The notes: generated from the letters alone by a model not told the origin. A stretch of 24,566 nucleotides of DNA from Asaia bogorensis (GCA_945886995.1 CAMCZJ010000012.1:1-24566); one strand, 5' to 3'; shown: positions 1 to 8,769, counted from the stretch's first letter. Program-made: numbers and translations.

Positions 1-1
1 G

Positions 2-1501
2 AAGCTCTATCGCGAAGATGAGGATGATCGCGCGGCAGATGCACGCGCCGGCATCGCGCCCGGCAGCGCGCCGGCCGAGGATGATGAAAGCCGCATCCTG
101 CCGCCGATGCGGGAGAAGGAAGCGCTGAAGCACGGCGATATCGCGGCCAGCCAGCATTTCACCCAGCCGCCACCGCGCTATTCCGAAGCGTCATTGGTGA
201 AGCGGCTGGAAGAACTCGGCATTGGCCGGCCTTCCACCTATGCCTCCATCCTGCAACGCTTGCAGGATTTGAAATATGTCACGCTCGAAAAACGGCGTTT
301 TATTGCGCAGGATTTGGGGCGCATGGTCACCACCTTCCTGGTGCGGTTTTTCGAAAAATACGTGGACACCGGCTTCACCTCCGCCATGGAGGAAAAGCTC
401 GATGAAATCTCCGGCGGTCGTGCCGAATGGCGCGCGGTGATGCATGTTTTCTGGGATGAATTCTCCCGCGCCGTGGAAGCGACCAAGGATCTGAAAGTGC
501 GCGACGTGATTGACGCGCTGGATGAGGATTTGGGGCCGCATGTTTTTCCCGCGCGCGGCGATGGCACAGATCCGCGCAGCTGCCCGAGTTGCTCGGCGGG
601 CCGGCTTGGCTTGCGGCTTGGCCGCGGTGGCGCCTTTATCGGGTGTTCGAATTATCCTGAATGCCGCTACACGCGGCCCTTCGGGGTTGGGTCTGCCGAT
701 GGTGAAGGTGCGGGCGCGGATCGCGAATTGGGCAAGGACCCCGCGACTGGCCAGGCGGTCACCATGCGGCGTGGCCCTTATGGCGTTTATGTGCAGCTTG
801 GTGAGCCCGGCACGGATGCCAAGGGCAAGCCCACCAAGCCGCGCCGCGCGAGCCTCGCGGCCGGGCAGAACCCGGATGGCGTGACGCTGGAAGCGGCCCT
901 TGGCTTGCTCTCCCTGCCGCGCGTGATTGGCATTGATCCCGAAAGCCAGGAAGAAATCACGGCGGGGCTTGGGCGTTTCGGCGCCTATGTTCGCTGTGGC
1001 AGCATCTTCAAATCCTTGGACAAGGATGATGATGTGCTGACGGTGGGGCTCAATCGCGCCGTGGCACTTTTGGCCGATGCGCGGTCGCGCATTCGTGAAT
1101 TGGGACCGCATCCAAAAGACGGAGAGATGGTGGTGGTGCGTAAGGGCCGCTTCGGGCCTTACGCGCAGCATGGGCGGACCGTCGCCAACCTGCCGCGCGA
1201 TCTGGCGATGGAAGACGCCGCGCTTGCCGATATGGTCACGCTGCTGGCCGAAAAGGGCAAGGAGATGAAGGCGCGTGGCGCGGCGGCCCGCAAGGGTGCG
1301 AAGGGTGGTGCGCGCAAGGCCGCAGCCGCCCCGGCCGCCGCCAAGCCAGCCGCTAAGGCGGAACCGAAAGCCGCGCCCGCCAAGGCGAAGCCAGCCGCGA
1401 AAGCGAAGCCCGCCACGGCAAAGGCCAAGCCCGCCGCCAAGCCGAAGGCCGCGACCACCAAGGCCAAAGCCAAGCCCGCCGCGCGCAAGAGTACCCGCTG
1501 A
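2..1501 (+). CDS. topA: DNA topoisomerase I (type IA), C-terminal part, cut by window edge
   Basis: Type IA topoisomerase that relaxes negatively supercoiled DNA. The frame is open from base 2, so the start, the Toprim domain and the active-site tyrosine lie upstream of the window. What is visible begins in the central topoisomerase domain, with RYSEASLVKRLEELGIGRPSTY, a typical type IA stretch, near in-window residues 55-80. A four-cysteine zinc-ribbon follows (CPSC, then CSNYPEC, near 193-220). Three short C-terminal repeats come next, each built on a GxxGxY core (GPYGVYVQLG, GRFGAYVRCG, GRFGPYAQHG). The last 55 or so residues are a Lys/Ala/Pro-rich basic tail, probably a nonspecific DNA-binding extension. 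The stop TGA is one base before the rnr ATG, so the two are probably cotranscribed; topA-rnr order is common in Alphaproteobacteria. Identification is firm. Confidence 0.96.
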   Translation, partial: KLYREDEDDRAADARAGIAPGSAPAEDDESRILPPMREKEALKHGDIAASQHFTQPPPRYSEASLVKRLEELGIGRPSTYASILQRLQDLKYVTLEKRRFIAQDLGRMVTTFLVRFFEKYVDTGFTSAMEEKLDEISGGRAEWRAVMHVFWDEFSRAVEATKDLKVRDVIDALDEDLGPHVFPARGDGTDPRSCPSCSAGRLGLRLGRGGAFIGCSNYPECRYTRPFGVGSADGEGAGADRELGKDPATGQAVTMRRGPYGVYVQLGEPGTDAKGKPTKPRRASLAAGQNPDGVTLEAALGLLSLPRVIGIDPESQEEITAGLGRFGAYVRCGSIFKSLDKDDDVLTVGLNRAVALLADARSRIRELGPHPKDGEMVVVRKGRFGPYAQHGRTVANLPRDLAMEDAALADMVTLLAEKGKEMKARGAAARKGAKGGARKAAAAPAAAKPAAKAEPKAAPAKAKPAAKAKPATAKAKPAAKPKAATTKAKAKPAARKSTR

Positions 1502-1502
1502 A

Positions 1503-3767
1503 ATGCCGCGCCGCGGCCCGCCGGTGAAAGGCCATAAGGCCCGATCCCGCGCCGCTTCCGGCCCGGCGGCGAGCGCCAAACGTCGCGGCACGGTGCTCCA
1601 AGGTGCTGCGACGACAGGCGAGCTTCCGTCCAAGGCCGCGCTGCGCGGTTTTCTGGCGGAAGCCAAGGGCCGCGTCACGAAATCCGAAATCGCCCGCGCC
1701 TTTGGGCTGAGTACGGATCAGCGCCCGGCACTCCGCCACATGATGCGCGAATTGGCCGAAGAAGGGGGTTCAAGCCCCGCCGGCAAGCGTGCCATCATCG
1801 CCCCGGGCCGCCTGCCCGATATGGCGCCGGTGGAAGTGACCGGTACAGACCCGGATGGCGACCCCATCGCGCGCCCGTTGCAATGGCAGGGCGAAGGCCG
1901 CCCGCCCATCATCTATATGCGCCCGGAAGGCAAAGGCCGCCCCGCGCTGGCGGTTGGGGAGCGTGTGCTGGCACGCCTCAAGCCCATCGGTGCCGGCAAA
2001 TATGAAGGCCGCACTTTCAAGCGCATCGCGGGCACTGCGCCGGCGCGCATTCTGGGTGTTTATGAGGAAGGGCGCATCATCCCGACCGATCGGCGCCAGA
2101 AGGGCGAATGGATGGTCCCGCCCGGTGAAGCCGGCAGCGCGAAGCCAGGCGATATCGTGCTGGCTGAGCCCTTGCCCGCCACGCGGCATTTCGGCCCCAA
2201 GCCCGCGCGGATTATCGAAAGCCTGGGTGTCATGGGTGAACCGCGTTCGGTCTCACTCATCTGCATCCATGCGCATGGCATTCCCGATATCTTCCCCGCC
2301 GAAGCTTTGCGCCAAGCCGAAGCGGCGAAGGGCGTGACAGCGCGCGGGCGCGTTGATTTGCGCGACCTGCCGCTGGTGACGATTGATGGCGATGACGCGC
2401 GTGATTTCGACGATGCCGTTCATGCCGAACCCGATGGCGCCGGCTGGAAAGTGACCGTCGCCATTGCTGATGTCGCGCATTATGTCGGGCCTGACAGCCA
2501 TTTGGACCGCGAAGCCTGGGCGCGGGGCAATTCAGTTTATTTCCCCGATCGCGTGGTGCCCATGCTGCCCGAGGCGCTTTCCAATGGCTGGTGCAGCCTG
2601 CGCCCACAGGAAGATCGCGGCTGCCTTTTCGTTGAAATGCGCTTTGATGGCGCGGGGCGAAAGACCGGGCATCGCTTCGGGCGCGGCATCATGCGCTCCG
2701 CCGCGCGGCTGACTTACGAACAGGCTCAGGCGAGTTTCGAAGCGGGCGCGGAACCAGAAGGTTTGGCACCCGGCCATATGGCAAGCCTTTACGGTGCCTT
2801 CCGTGCCTTGCTCGCGGCCCGTGAAGCGCGCGGCACGCTGGATTTGGACCTGCCGGAACGCCGCGTTTTGCTGGATGAAAAAGGGCGCGTGAGCGCGGTG
2901 GTTCCCCGCGCACGGCTCGATTCGCATCGGCTGATCGAAGAATTCATGGTCGCCGCCAATGTTTGCGCGGCGGAAGAATTGGAACGCCTGATCCAACCCT
3001 GCATGTACCGGGTGCATGACCGGCCTTCGGATTTGAAGCTGGAGGGGCTTCGGCAATTCCTGCGCAGCCTGGAATTATCGCTGCCGCCCGGTGATCGGCT
3101 GCATCCGCGCGATTTTGCGGCGCTGCTGGCTTCGGTGAAGGAAACGCCCGAGGAACGGCTGGTGCATGAAACGGTGCTGCGCAGCCAATCCCAGGCGGCT
3201 TATGCGCCGGAGAATCTCGGGCATTTTGGCTTGGCCTTGGCGCGCTATGCACATTTCACTTCACCCATCAGGCGCTATGCGGATTTGCTGGTGCATCGCG
3301 CGCTGATCCGTGGGTTGAAGCTGGGCAGCGATGGTCTTGCTGAAGTTGAAGCCGCGCGTTTTCTGGAAACAGGTGATCACATTACCGCGACTGAACGCCG
3401 CGCCGCGGCGGCGGAACGTGATGCGGTTGATCGCTACCTTGCGGCATATATGTCAGAGCGCGTGGGAAATATTTTCGCCGCGCGCATTTCGGGGGTGACA
3501 CGCTTCGGACTGTTTGTCACTTTGGAGGAGAATGGCGCGAGCGGAATCGTACCGCTTGGCTCATTACCGGATGATAGATGGGATCAGGACGAAGCCACGC
3601 AACGCCTGGCTGGTCGCAGGACGGGTTTGACCTTTACCTTGGGTCAATCTGTAGAAGTGCGCCTCAGGGAAGCGACAGCGCGCACGGGCGGGATGGTGTT
3701 TCACATCATGCAGGGCATGCCAAAACGCACAGGGCGCCCGGCGCAGCCGCGGCGTGGGCGGCGCTGA
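1503..3767 (+). CDS. rnr: Ribonuclease R (3'-5' exoribonuclease, RNB/RNase II family)
   Basis: Processive 3'-5' exoribonuclease that degrades structured RNA in the cytoplasm. The protein is 754 residues from the ATG at 1503, a normal length for RNase R. Domains in order: a basic N-terminus, a winged-helix RNase R segment at about 55-88 (TKSEIARAFGLS), cold-shock-like RNA-binding domains, the RNB catalytic domain with the aspartate-rich motif GDDARDFDDAV near 296-306, and a C-terminal S1 domain from about 653 (ISGVTRFGLFVTL). The frame stays open upstream to 1275, but that part is the topA lysine tail read in another frame. The ATG at 1503, one base after the topA stop, is therefore preferred. 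The end overlaps the following protease gene by four bases. Confidence 0.95.
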   Translation: MPRRGPPVKGHKARSRAASGPAASAKRRGTVLQGAATTGELPSKAALRGFLAEAKGRVTKSEIARAFGLSTDQRPALRHMMRELAEEGGSSPAGKRAIIAPGRLPDMAPVEVTGTDPDGDPIARPLQWQGEGRPPIIYMRPEGKGRPALAVGERVLARLKPIGAGKYEGRTFKRIAGTAPARILGVYEEGRIIPTDRRQKGEWMVPPGEAGSAKPGDIVLAEPLPATRHFGPKPARIIESLGVMGEPRSVSLICIHAHGIPDIFPAEALRQAEAAKGVTARGRVDLRDLPLVTIDGDDARDFDDAVHAEPDGAGWKVTVAIADVAHYVGPDSHLDREAWARGNSVYFPDRVVPMLPEALSNGWCSLRPQEDRGCLFVEMRFDGAGRKTGHRFGRGIMRSAARLTYEQAQASFEAGAEPEGLAPGHMASLYGAFRALLAAREARGTLDLDLPERRVLLDEKGRVSAVVPRARLDSHRLIEEFMVAANVCAAEELERLIQPCMYRVHDRPSDLKLEGLRQFLRSLELSLPPGDRLHPRDFAALLASVKETPEERLVHETVLRSQSQAAYAPENLGHFGLALARYAHFTSPIRRYADLLVHRALIRGLKLGSDGLAEVEAARFLETGDHITATERRAAAAERDAVDRYLAAYMSERVGNIFAARISGVTRFGLFVTLEENGASGIVPLGSLPDDRWDQDEATQRLAGRRTGLTFTLGQSVEVRLREATARTGGMVFHIMQGMPKRTGRPAQPRRGRR

Positions 3768-5338
3768 GGCTACGCGCACGGCTTCTGCCTTCGTTTGCCT
3801 TGCTGATCCTGCTTTCTGTCACGGCGCTGCCCCTGGCGGCGGCCTTCGCGCAGGACGTGCCGCGCACCGTCGCGCAGGAGGCCATCCCCCCCTTCCCGCG
3901 TGATGAAATGCGAGAGGTCTTCGCCGCCGGCTTCGCCGCTATTCTCGACCGGCATGTGGAACGCGCCCTGCCATCTGATTTGATTACCTGGGCCTTGGCG
4001 GGTTTCACTGTTACCGATACGAGCCTTAGAGTGGAAAGGTTGGGCCGCGAATTGCGCCTGATGCGCGGGCGCCGCGCCCTGATCAGCCGCACCATGCCAA
4101 GCGATGCGCAGCGCAATACGCCACAGGCGACGGGGATGACCGCCGCGGAATCCTTGCTGCATTTCCAGGAAGCGGCTTGGGCGGCTTCACCGGCTATCCG
4201 GGAAGTGGGCCGTGATATGCTTTTACGCGCCAGTTTTACCGCCGTTTTTGGCCATCTTGATCCTTTCAGCCGCTATGTGACGCCCGAGGAAGCCCAGCTT
4301 GGCCGAGATCGGCGGCTCGGGCAGGGCGGGGTTGGGCTCAGGCTTGCGGTGCAGCGCGGGCAGGTAGTGGTAGCTGCGGTCACCGCCGCCGGACCCGCGG
4401 CAAGGGCTGGTATTCGCGTGGGCGATCGGCTGGTGACGGTGGATGATGAAATGATCTTCGCCAATGACCTGCCCGGTGCGGTGCTGCTGCTGGAAGGTTC
4501 GGCGGAAACAGACGTAACCTTGGTGATGCAGCGCGCCGGGCGCCGGCGTAGTGTCACCTTGCGTCGGGTGGCGCAGCGCGTGGAAACGGTAACCGCTGAA
4601 ACGCTTGAAGATGTGCTGCATCTGCGCGTCTCAGGCTTCACAGCCCTGACTTCGGCGCAGGTGGCGGGGGTTGTTGAGGCTGCCTTTGCAAGTGCCACGC
4701 CGCCAGTTGGCTTGGTGCTGGATTTGCGCGGCAATCGCGGCGGCATTCTGACGCAGGCGGTGGCGGTTGCGGATATCTTTCTGGACGCCGGGGAGATTGT
4801 GAGTACCGCCGGGCGCCATGCGGAGGCCAATCGGCGCTATGGCGCATCGGATAGCGACCTCGCGCAGGGCCGACCGATTGTGGTGATGGTGGATGGGCGC
4901 ACCGCGTCTGCTGCCGAGATTCTGGCGGCGGCGCTGGCGGAACGTGGGCGGGCGGCAGTGCTTGGCACCGGGACGCAGGGCAAGGGCTTGGTGCAGATCC
5001 TGCTGCCGCTGCCCAATGGCGGCGAATTGCAATTAAGCTGGTCGCGCATTGTCATGCCATCCGGCTGGCCCTTGCAGGGGGCAGGGCTATTGCCGGGCTT
5101 ATGCACCTCCGGTGGCGTGACGGCGGCGTCTGAGGCTCTGGCGGCGCTACGCGCTGGGCAGCAACCCATGGGGATGATCTTGGCGCGGCTGCGTGCGTCA
5201 CGCCCGCCGGTCTCGGCGCTGGAGGCGGCGGCCTTGCGGGAAAGCTGCCCCGGGCTGGATGGGGTGGAGCGAGATGTGGATTTCGCCCAGGCGCTGGTGA
5301 CGGATGCCACTGCCTATCGGGCGGCGCTGATGCGGTGA
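3764..5338 (+). CDS. Exported S41 family carboxyl-terminal processing peptidase with PDZ domain
   Basis: Serine protease of the CtpA/Prc type, expected in the periplasm. Counting from a CTG at 3764 (524 residues), it opens with a textbook Sec signal: RLRAR, a hydrophobic run, then AFA before QD (cleavage after about residue 29). A PDZ domain spans roughly 186-270 (GVGLRL through PAARAGIRVGDRLV). The S41 catalytic domain follows, with nucleophile Ser382 in TASAAEI and general base Lys407 in GTQGKG; the spacing of 25 matches the family. The start is uncertain. No ATG, GTG or TTG lies between the ATG at 3578, which would overlap rnr by 190 bases and add an unlikely N-terminus, and a TTG at 3800, which would remove the basic n-region. 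CTG at 3764 overlaps the rnr stop as CTGA and keeps the whole signal peptide. Function is firm; the exact start is not. Confidence 0.88.
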   Translation: MRLRARLLPSFALLILLSVTALPLAAAFAQDVPRTVAQEAIPPFPRDEMREVFAAGFAAILDRHVERALPSDLITWALAGFTVTDTSLRVERLGRELRLMRGRRALISRTMPSDAQRNTPQATGMTAAESLLHFQEAAWAASPAIREVGRDMLLRASFTAVFGHLDPFSRYVTPEEAQLGRDRRLGQGGVGLRLAVQRGQVVVAAVTAAGPAARAGIRVGDRLVTVDDEMIFANDLPGAVLLLEGSAETDVTLVMQRAGRRRSVTLRRVAQRVETVTAETLEDVLHLRVSGFTALTSAQVAGVVEAAFASATPPVGLVLDLRGNRGGILTQAVAVADIFLDAGEIVSTAGRHAEANRRYGASDSDLAQGRPIVVMVDGRTASAAEILAAALAERGRAAVLGTGTQGKGLVQILLPLPNGGELQLSWSRIVMPSGWPLQGAGLLPGLCTSGGVTAASEALAALRAGQQPMGMILARLRASRPPVSALEAAALRESCPGLDGVERDVDFAQALVTDATAYRAALMR

Positions 5339-5340
5339 GA

Positions 5341-5497
5341 GCATTTTCAAGCCAAGTGGAAACACTTGGCGGCTCGGAAAATGCGACGAAACGAGGGAGC
5401 ATTTTCAAGCCAAGTGGAAACACTTGGCGGCTCGGAAAATGCGACCAAACCGAGCATTTTCAAGCCAAGTGGAAACACTTGGCGGCTCGGAAAATGC
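5341..5497. repeat. Three tandem copies of a 44-base double-stem palindrome between convergent genes
   Basis: Three identical 44-base units lie at 5341-5384, 5399-5442 and 5454-5497, separated by related spacers of 14 and 11 bases (both start GAC and contain AAAC). Each unit has outer arms GCATTTTC and GAAAATGC and inner arms GCCAAGTG and CACTTGGC. The loop is GAAA, a GNRA-type tetraloop on the plus strand. The internal loop is asymmetric: AA on the left, GGCTCG on the right. All three units are preceded by GA, and the third extends its outer stem by two pairs through a trailing TC. The array fills the gap between the ends of the S41 protease and glmS. No T-tract follows any copy, so these are not classical intrinsic terminators. 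The design resembles the palindromic intergenic repeats of other Alphaproteobacteria; that comparison is from memory. Confidence 0.93.
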
Positions 5498-5506
5498 TCT
5501 ATGGGG

Positions 5507-7330
5507 CTATTCCACCGTGACGCTTTTCGCGAGGTTACGCGGCTGATCCACATCCGTGCCCTTCAAAACCGCAACATGGTAGGCGAGGAACTGCACGGAA
5601 ATGGTATGCAGAATGGGTGCAGCAAAGGCCGACACGCGCGGCAGCACCACAATGCGTTCCGCAAAGCCGCGCAGCTTTTCCGCGCCCAGATCATCGGTGA
5701 AGGCCATGACACGCCCACCGCGTGCGGCGGCTTCCTGAAGATTAGACGCGGTTTTTTCGAATAGAGGGCCTGAGGGGCAAAGCGCGATTACCGGCACGGC
5801 GGGATCAATCAAAGCAATCGGGCCATGCTTCATTTCGCCCGCCGCGTAGCCTTCCGCATGGATATAGGAAAGCTCCTTCAATTTCAGTGCGCCTTCAAGC
5901 GCCACGGGAAATAGCGCGCCGCGCCCAAGGAACAGCACATCACGCGCCTTGGCCACTTCCACTGCCATCGCGCGAATTTCGTCATCGCGTTCGAGCACTG
6001 CGGCAGCGTTGGAAGGCACCTCCAACAATGCCGCAGTCAATTCCGCTTCCTGTTCGGCGGTGATGGTGCCGCGGGCGCGGCCAAACCCGATCGCCAGGCA
6101 TGCCAGCACCGCAAGCTGGGCAATCAGCGATTTGGTTGAAGCAACCGCGATTTCTGGTCCCGCGACGGTGATCACCGCAGCATCACTTTCGCGCGCCATG
6201 GTACTTTCCGGCACATTCACAATGGAAAGGATGCGCTGGCCGCGCTGCTTCAAAAGCCGAAGAGCTGCGAGATTATCGGCGGTCTCGCCACTTTGGCTTA
6301 GAAGCAGCGCGCCACCCCCCTCCGGCAAGGGCGGGTCGCGGTAGCGCAATTCACTGGCGAAATCGGCATCCACCGGCAGACGCGCCAATTCCTCAATCCA
6401 ATAACGCCCGACCAAACCCGCCAAATAGGCACTGCCGCAAGCAGTCATGGTCAAACGCGGCACGGTCACGGGATCGAAGGGTAATTCAGGCAACACAACG
6501 CGCCGCTGCGCCGGGTCCAGATATTGCGTCAAGGTATCACCCAGCACTACCGGGTGTTCATGCAATTCCTTTTCCATGAAATGGCGATAATTGCCCTTGC
6601 CGGTGGTGGCGCCCGAAACAGCGGTGAGCTTGATCTGGCGCACAACTTCAGCGCCTGTCACATCATGAAACCGCGCGCTGTTCCGATCCAGCACCGCCCA
6701 ATCGCCTTCTTCCAAATACGCAATGCGCCGCGTGAGGGGCGCGAGGGCCAGCGCGTCGGAGCCCACAAACATCTCCCCCTCACCAAAGCCAACGGCGAGT
6801 GGTGCACCTTGGCGCGCGCAGATCAGCAAATCAGGATAGCCTGCGAAAATCATCGCGATTGCAAAGGCGCCATGCACGCGCTTCAGCGCGGCAGCAGCAG
6901 CGGCTTCGGGTGTTGCGCCCGCTTGCAGAAAGTCATCCACCAGCAAGGCAAAGGTTTCGGTATCGGTTTCGGTCTGAAAGGCATGGCCGCGCGCTTCCAA
7001 TTCGGCGCGCAATTCAGCATGGTTTTCGATAATGCCGTTATGCACAACAACAACGCGCGCCGTGCCATGTGGATGCGCATTGCGCGTGGTGGGCGCGCCA
7101 TGTGTGGCCCAGCGCGTATGGCCAATGCCGGTGGTGCCTGAAAGTGGTTCGGCTTCAAGGGCAGCAGCAAGGTTACCAAGCTTGCCCTCGGCCCGCCGGC
7201 GATCAATCTGGCCGTCAATCAGGGTCGCGATGCCGGCGCTGTCATAGCCGCGATATTCCAGCCGACGCAGCGCTTCCAATAGCCTAGGCGCTGCCGCTGC
7301 CTGCCCAACCACGCCAACAATGCCGCACAT
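5507..7330 (-). CDS. glmS: Glutamine-fructose-6-phosphate aminotransferase (isomerising)
   Basis: Makes glucosamine-6-phosphate from fructose-6-phosphate and glutamine, the first committed step to UDP-GlcNAc for peptidoglycan and lipopolysaccharide. At 607 residues it has the usual length. It begins MCGIVGVVG, so Cys2 is the N-terminal nucleophile of the glutaminase domain (about 1-220, with HTRWATHG and NGIIENH motifs). Two SIS sugar-isomerase domains follow (about 285-425 with SQSGETADN, and about 455-595). The C-terminus ends AKSVTVE, typical of the family. The start overlaps the glmU stop by one base (TGATG), with a GGGGA ribosome binding site seven bases before the ATG inside the end of glmU, so the two are translationally coupled. 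No glmS ribozyme is visible upstream, as expected outside Gram-positives. Confidence 0.97.
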   Translation of the reverse strand: MCGIVGVVGQAAAAPRLLEALRRLEYRGYDSAGIATLIDGQIDRRRAEGKLGNLAAALEAEPLSGTTGIGHTRWATHGAPTTRNAHPHGTARVVVVHNGIIENHAELRAELEARGHAFQTETDTETFALLVDDFLQAGATPEAAAAAALKRVHGAFAIAMIFAGYPDLLICARQGAPLAVGFGEGEMFVGSDALALAPLTRRIAYLEEGDWAVLDRNSARFHDVTGAEVVRQIKLTAVSGATTGKGNYRHFMEKELHEHPVVLGDTLTQYLDPAQRRVVLPELPFDPVTVPRLTMTACGSAYLAGLVGRYWIEELARLPVDADFASELRYRDPPLPEGGGALLLSQSGETADNLAALRLLKQRGQRILSIVNVPESTMARESDAAVITVAGPEIAVASTKSLIAQLAVLACLAIGFGRARGTITAEQEAELTAALLEVPSNAAAVLERDDEIRAMAVEVAKARDVLFLGRGALFPVALEGALKLKELSYIHAEGYAAGEMKHGPIALIDPAVPVIALCPSGPLFEKTASNLQEAAARGGRVMAFTDDLGAEKLRGFAERIVVLPRVSAFAAPILHTISVQFLAYHVAVLKGTDVDQPRNLAKSVTVE

Positions 7331-8637
7331 CAGCGCTTCCCCTTGCCCTTAAAGCCGCGCCCTTGCTTCACTGCCTGGCGCCCGCGCGCAATCGCCAGCG
7401 CATCATCCGGCACATCTTCCGTAATCACGCTGCCCGCTGCCACCAGCGCGCGCGCGCCAATTTTCACCGGCGCCACAAGCGCCGTATCACTGCCAATGAA
7501 AGCACCCTCGCCAATTTCGGTGCGATGCTTCGCCACGCCATCATAATTGCAGGTGATGGTGCCAGCGCCGATATTGGCCCCCGCGCCAATCGTCGCATCG
7601 CCCAGATAGCTCAAGTGATTGGCCTTGGCGCCAGGGCCGAGCGTGGTTGCTTTCAGCTCCACGAAATTACCGACATGGGCATGGGGTTCGATAACCGTTC
7701 CGGGGCGCAGCCGCGCATAGGGGCCGATGACGGCGCCTTGCTTCACCACGCAGCCTTCCAAATGGCTGAAGGCGCGAATGGTCACGCCATCTGCAACCGC
7801 CACACCAGGGCCGAAGAAGATATTGGGTTCCAGCACCACATCGGCGCCAAGCCTGGTGTCATGGGAAAGATGCACGGTCTCGGGCGCCAACATGGTGGCA
7901 CCACCGGCCATGGCGCCAGCGCGCAGGCGGCGCTGCACTTCGGCTTCCGCTTGCGCCAATTCGGTGCGGCTATTGATGCCACGGAGCTCAGCCTCCGGCG
8001 CTTCAACCGCCACCACGCGCTTGCCTTCCAGCCGAGCCTGCTGAATGACATCCGTCAGGTAATACTCGCCCTTGGCGTTGTTGTTGCTGATGGCGCTCAG
8101 CCAGCGGAACAAATCCTGCGCCGGGGCCGAGATCACACCCGCATTGCAAAGGCCGATCGCGCGTTCTTCTTCCGTCGCATCTGCCCATTCAACAATGCGC
8201 GCAACTTCGGATTTCTCATCCAGCAACACGCGGCCATAGCGCGCGGGATCAGCGGGGCGCATGGCCAGCAGCGCAAGGCCAGCGGTTTGGCGTGCGGCCA
8301 CCAGCGCCTGCAATGTGGCCGCCGAGATCAGCGGATTGTCACCATAGAGCACCGCGACATCACCCTGATGCCCACCAAGCAAAGGCGCCGCTTGCAGCGC
8401 CGCATGGCCGGTGCCTAGTCTTTCGCGTTGCACCACGACCTCTCGCGGTGCAACGGCGTCTTCCAGCGCCGGCATATCCGGCCCGACCACAACCACGATG
8501 CGCCCGAAAACCTGTTCGCAAGCGCCGATCAAATGCTGGATCATGGGCCGCCCCGCCAAGGGGTGCAGCACCTTGGGCTGTATGGAACGCATGCGCGTGC
8601 CAAGGCCGGCGGCGAGGATGATGGCGGCGGGGCTCAT
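7330..8637 (-). CDS. glmU: Bifunctional GlcNAc-1-P uridylyltransferase / glucosamine-1-P acetyltransferase
   Basis: Catalyses the last two steps to UDP-GlcNAc: acetylation of glucosamine-1-phosphate and uridylyl transfer from UTP. The 435-residue protein has an N-terminal nucleotidyltransferase domain (about 1-227) with LAAGLGTRM near residue 8, a downstream PK, and YGDNPLI. The metal-binding Asp of that last motif is kept, although E. coli has Val where Asn stands here. The C-terminal left-handed beta-helix (about 250-420) shows hexapeptide repeats and the acetyltransferase active-site region (NYDG, then KHRTEIGEGAFIGSD). The C-terminus is short and basic. It is the first gene of a glmU-glmS operon, downstream of rpsD and separated from it by the rpsD terminator and a possible promoter. 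Confidence 0.96.
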   Translation of the reverse strand: MSPAAIILAAGLGTRMRSIQPKVLHPLAGRPMIQHLIGACEQVFGRIVVVVGPDMPALEDAVAPREVVVQRERLGTGHAALQAAPLLGGHQGDVAVLYGDNPLISAATLQALVAARQTAGLALLAMRPADPARYGRVLLDEKSEVARIVEWADATEEERAIGLCNAGVISAPAQDLFRWLSAISNNNAKGEYYLTDVIQQARLEGKRVVAVEAPEAELRGINSRTELAQAEAEVQRRLRAGAMAGGATMLAPETVHLSHDTRLGADVVLEPNIFFGPGVAVADGVTIRAFSHLEGCVVKQGAVIGPYARLRPGTVIEPHAHVGNFVELKATTLGPGAKANHLSYLGDATIGAGANIGAGTITCNYDGVAKHRTEIGEGAFIGSDTALVAPVKIGARALVAAGSVITEDVPDDALAIARGRQAVKQGRGFKGKGKR

Positions 8638-8669
8638 CCGCGTGGCGTAACGCGCCCGGAGGGGTTTCG

Positions 8670-8700
8670 TCTATAGGCTGGACAACGCCAAGCCCGGCAA
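8670..8700 (-). promoter_or_regulatory. Possible promoter for glmU-glmS
   Basis: On the minus strand, TTGCCG (8695-8700) and TATAGA (8670-8675) are separated by 19 bases, longer than the usual 17, about 33 bases before the glmU ATG and just after the rpsD terminator. An own promoter is expected here because the upstream terminator looks strong. The match is weak and the assignment is inference. Confidence 0.3.
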
Positions 8701-8715
8701 TGCGGCGCAGATACG

Positions 8716-8745
8716 AAAAAGCCGGAACCCGAAGGCCCCGGCTTT
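8716..8745 (-). terminator. Rho-independent terminator of rpsD
   Basis: The minus-strand transcript can form a 12-pair stem (arms at 8734-8745 and 8718-8729) closed by a UUCG tetraloop (8730-8733). The stem contains two G-U pairs, so the mirror-image transcript would pair less well. A run of five U (8716-8720) overlaps the stem foot and continues past it. It lies 24 bases after the rpsD stop. Confidence 0.88.
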
Positions 8746-8769
8746 GAAACACGCGGAAATAAACGCCAA

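Noticed and set aside
1275..1502. N-terminal extension of rnr by 76 codons
   Set aside because: It is the topA tail read in another frame, giving a Pro/Arg-rich run. The ATG at 1503 directly after the topA stop is the natural start.
191..1678. 495-codon minus-strand ORF opposite topA and the start of rnr
   Set aside because: Low-complexity Gly/Arg/Leu composition mirrors the topA Lys/Ala tail, and it crosses the topA-rnr junction. No support as a gene.
5341..5497. Possibility that the three palindromes are a CRISPR array
   Set aside because: Spacers are only 14 and 11 bases, related to each other, and the repeats are double-stem palindromes. No cas genes are nearby.
5335..5764. Small plus-strand ORFs running through the palindromes (61 and 132 codons)
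   Set aside because: They encode the repeat three times over and then run antisense into glmS; no ribosome binding site and no conserved protein features.
7363..8418. 351-codon plus-strand ORF opposite glmU
   Set aside because: Antisense to an intact GlmU with recognised motifs; the translation has no domain and an unlikely His/Gln-rich composition.
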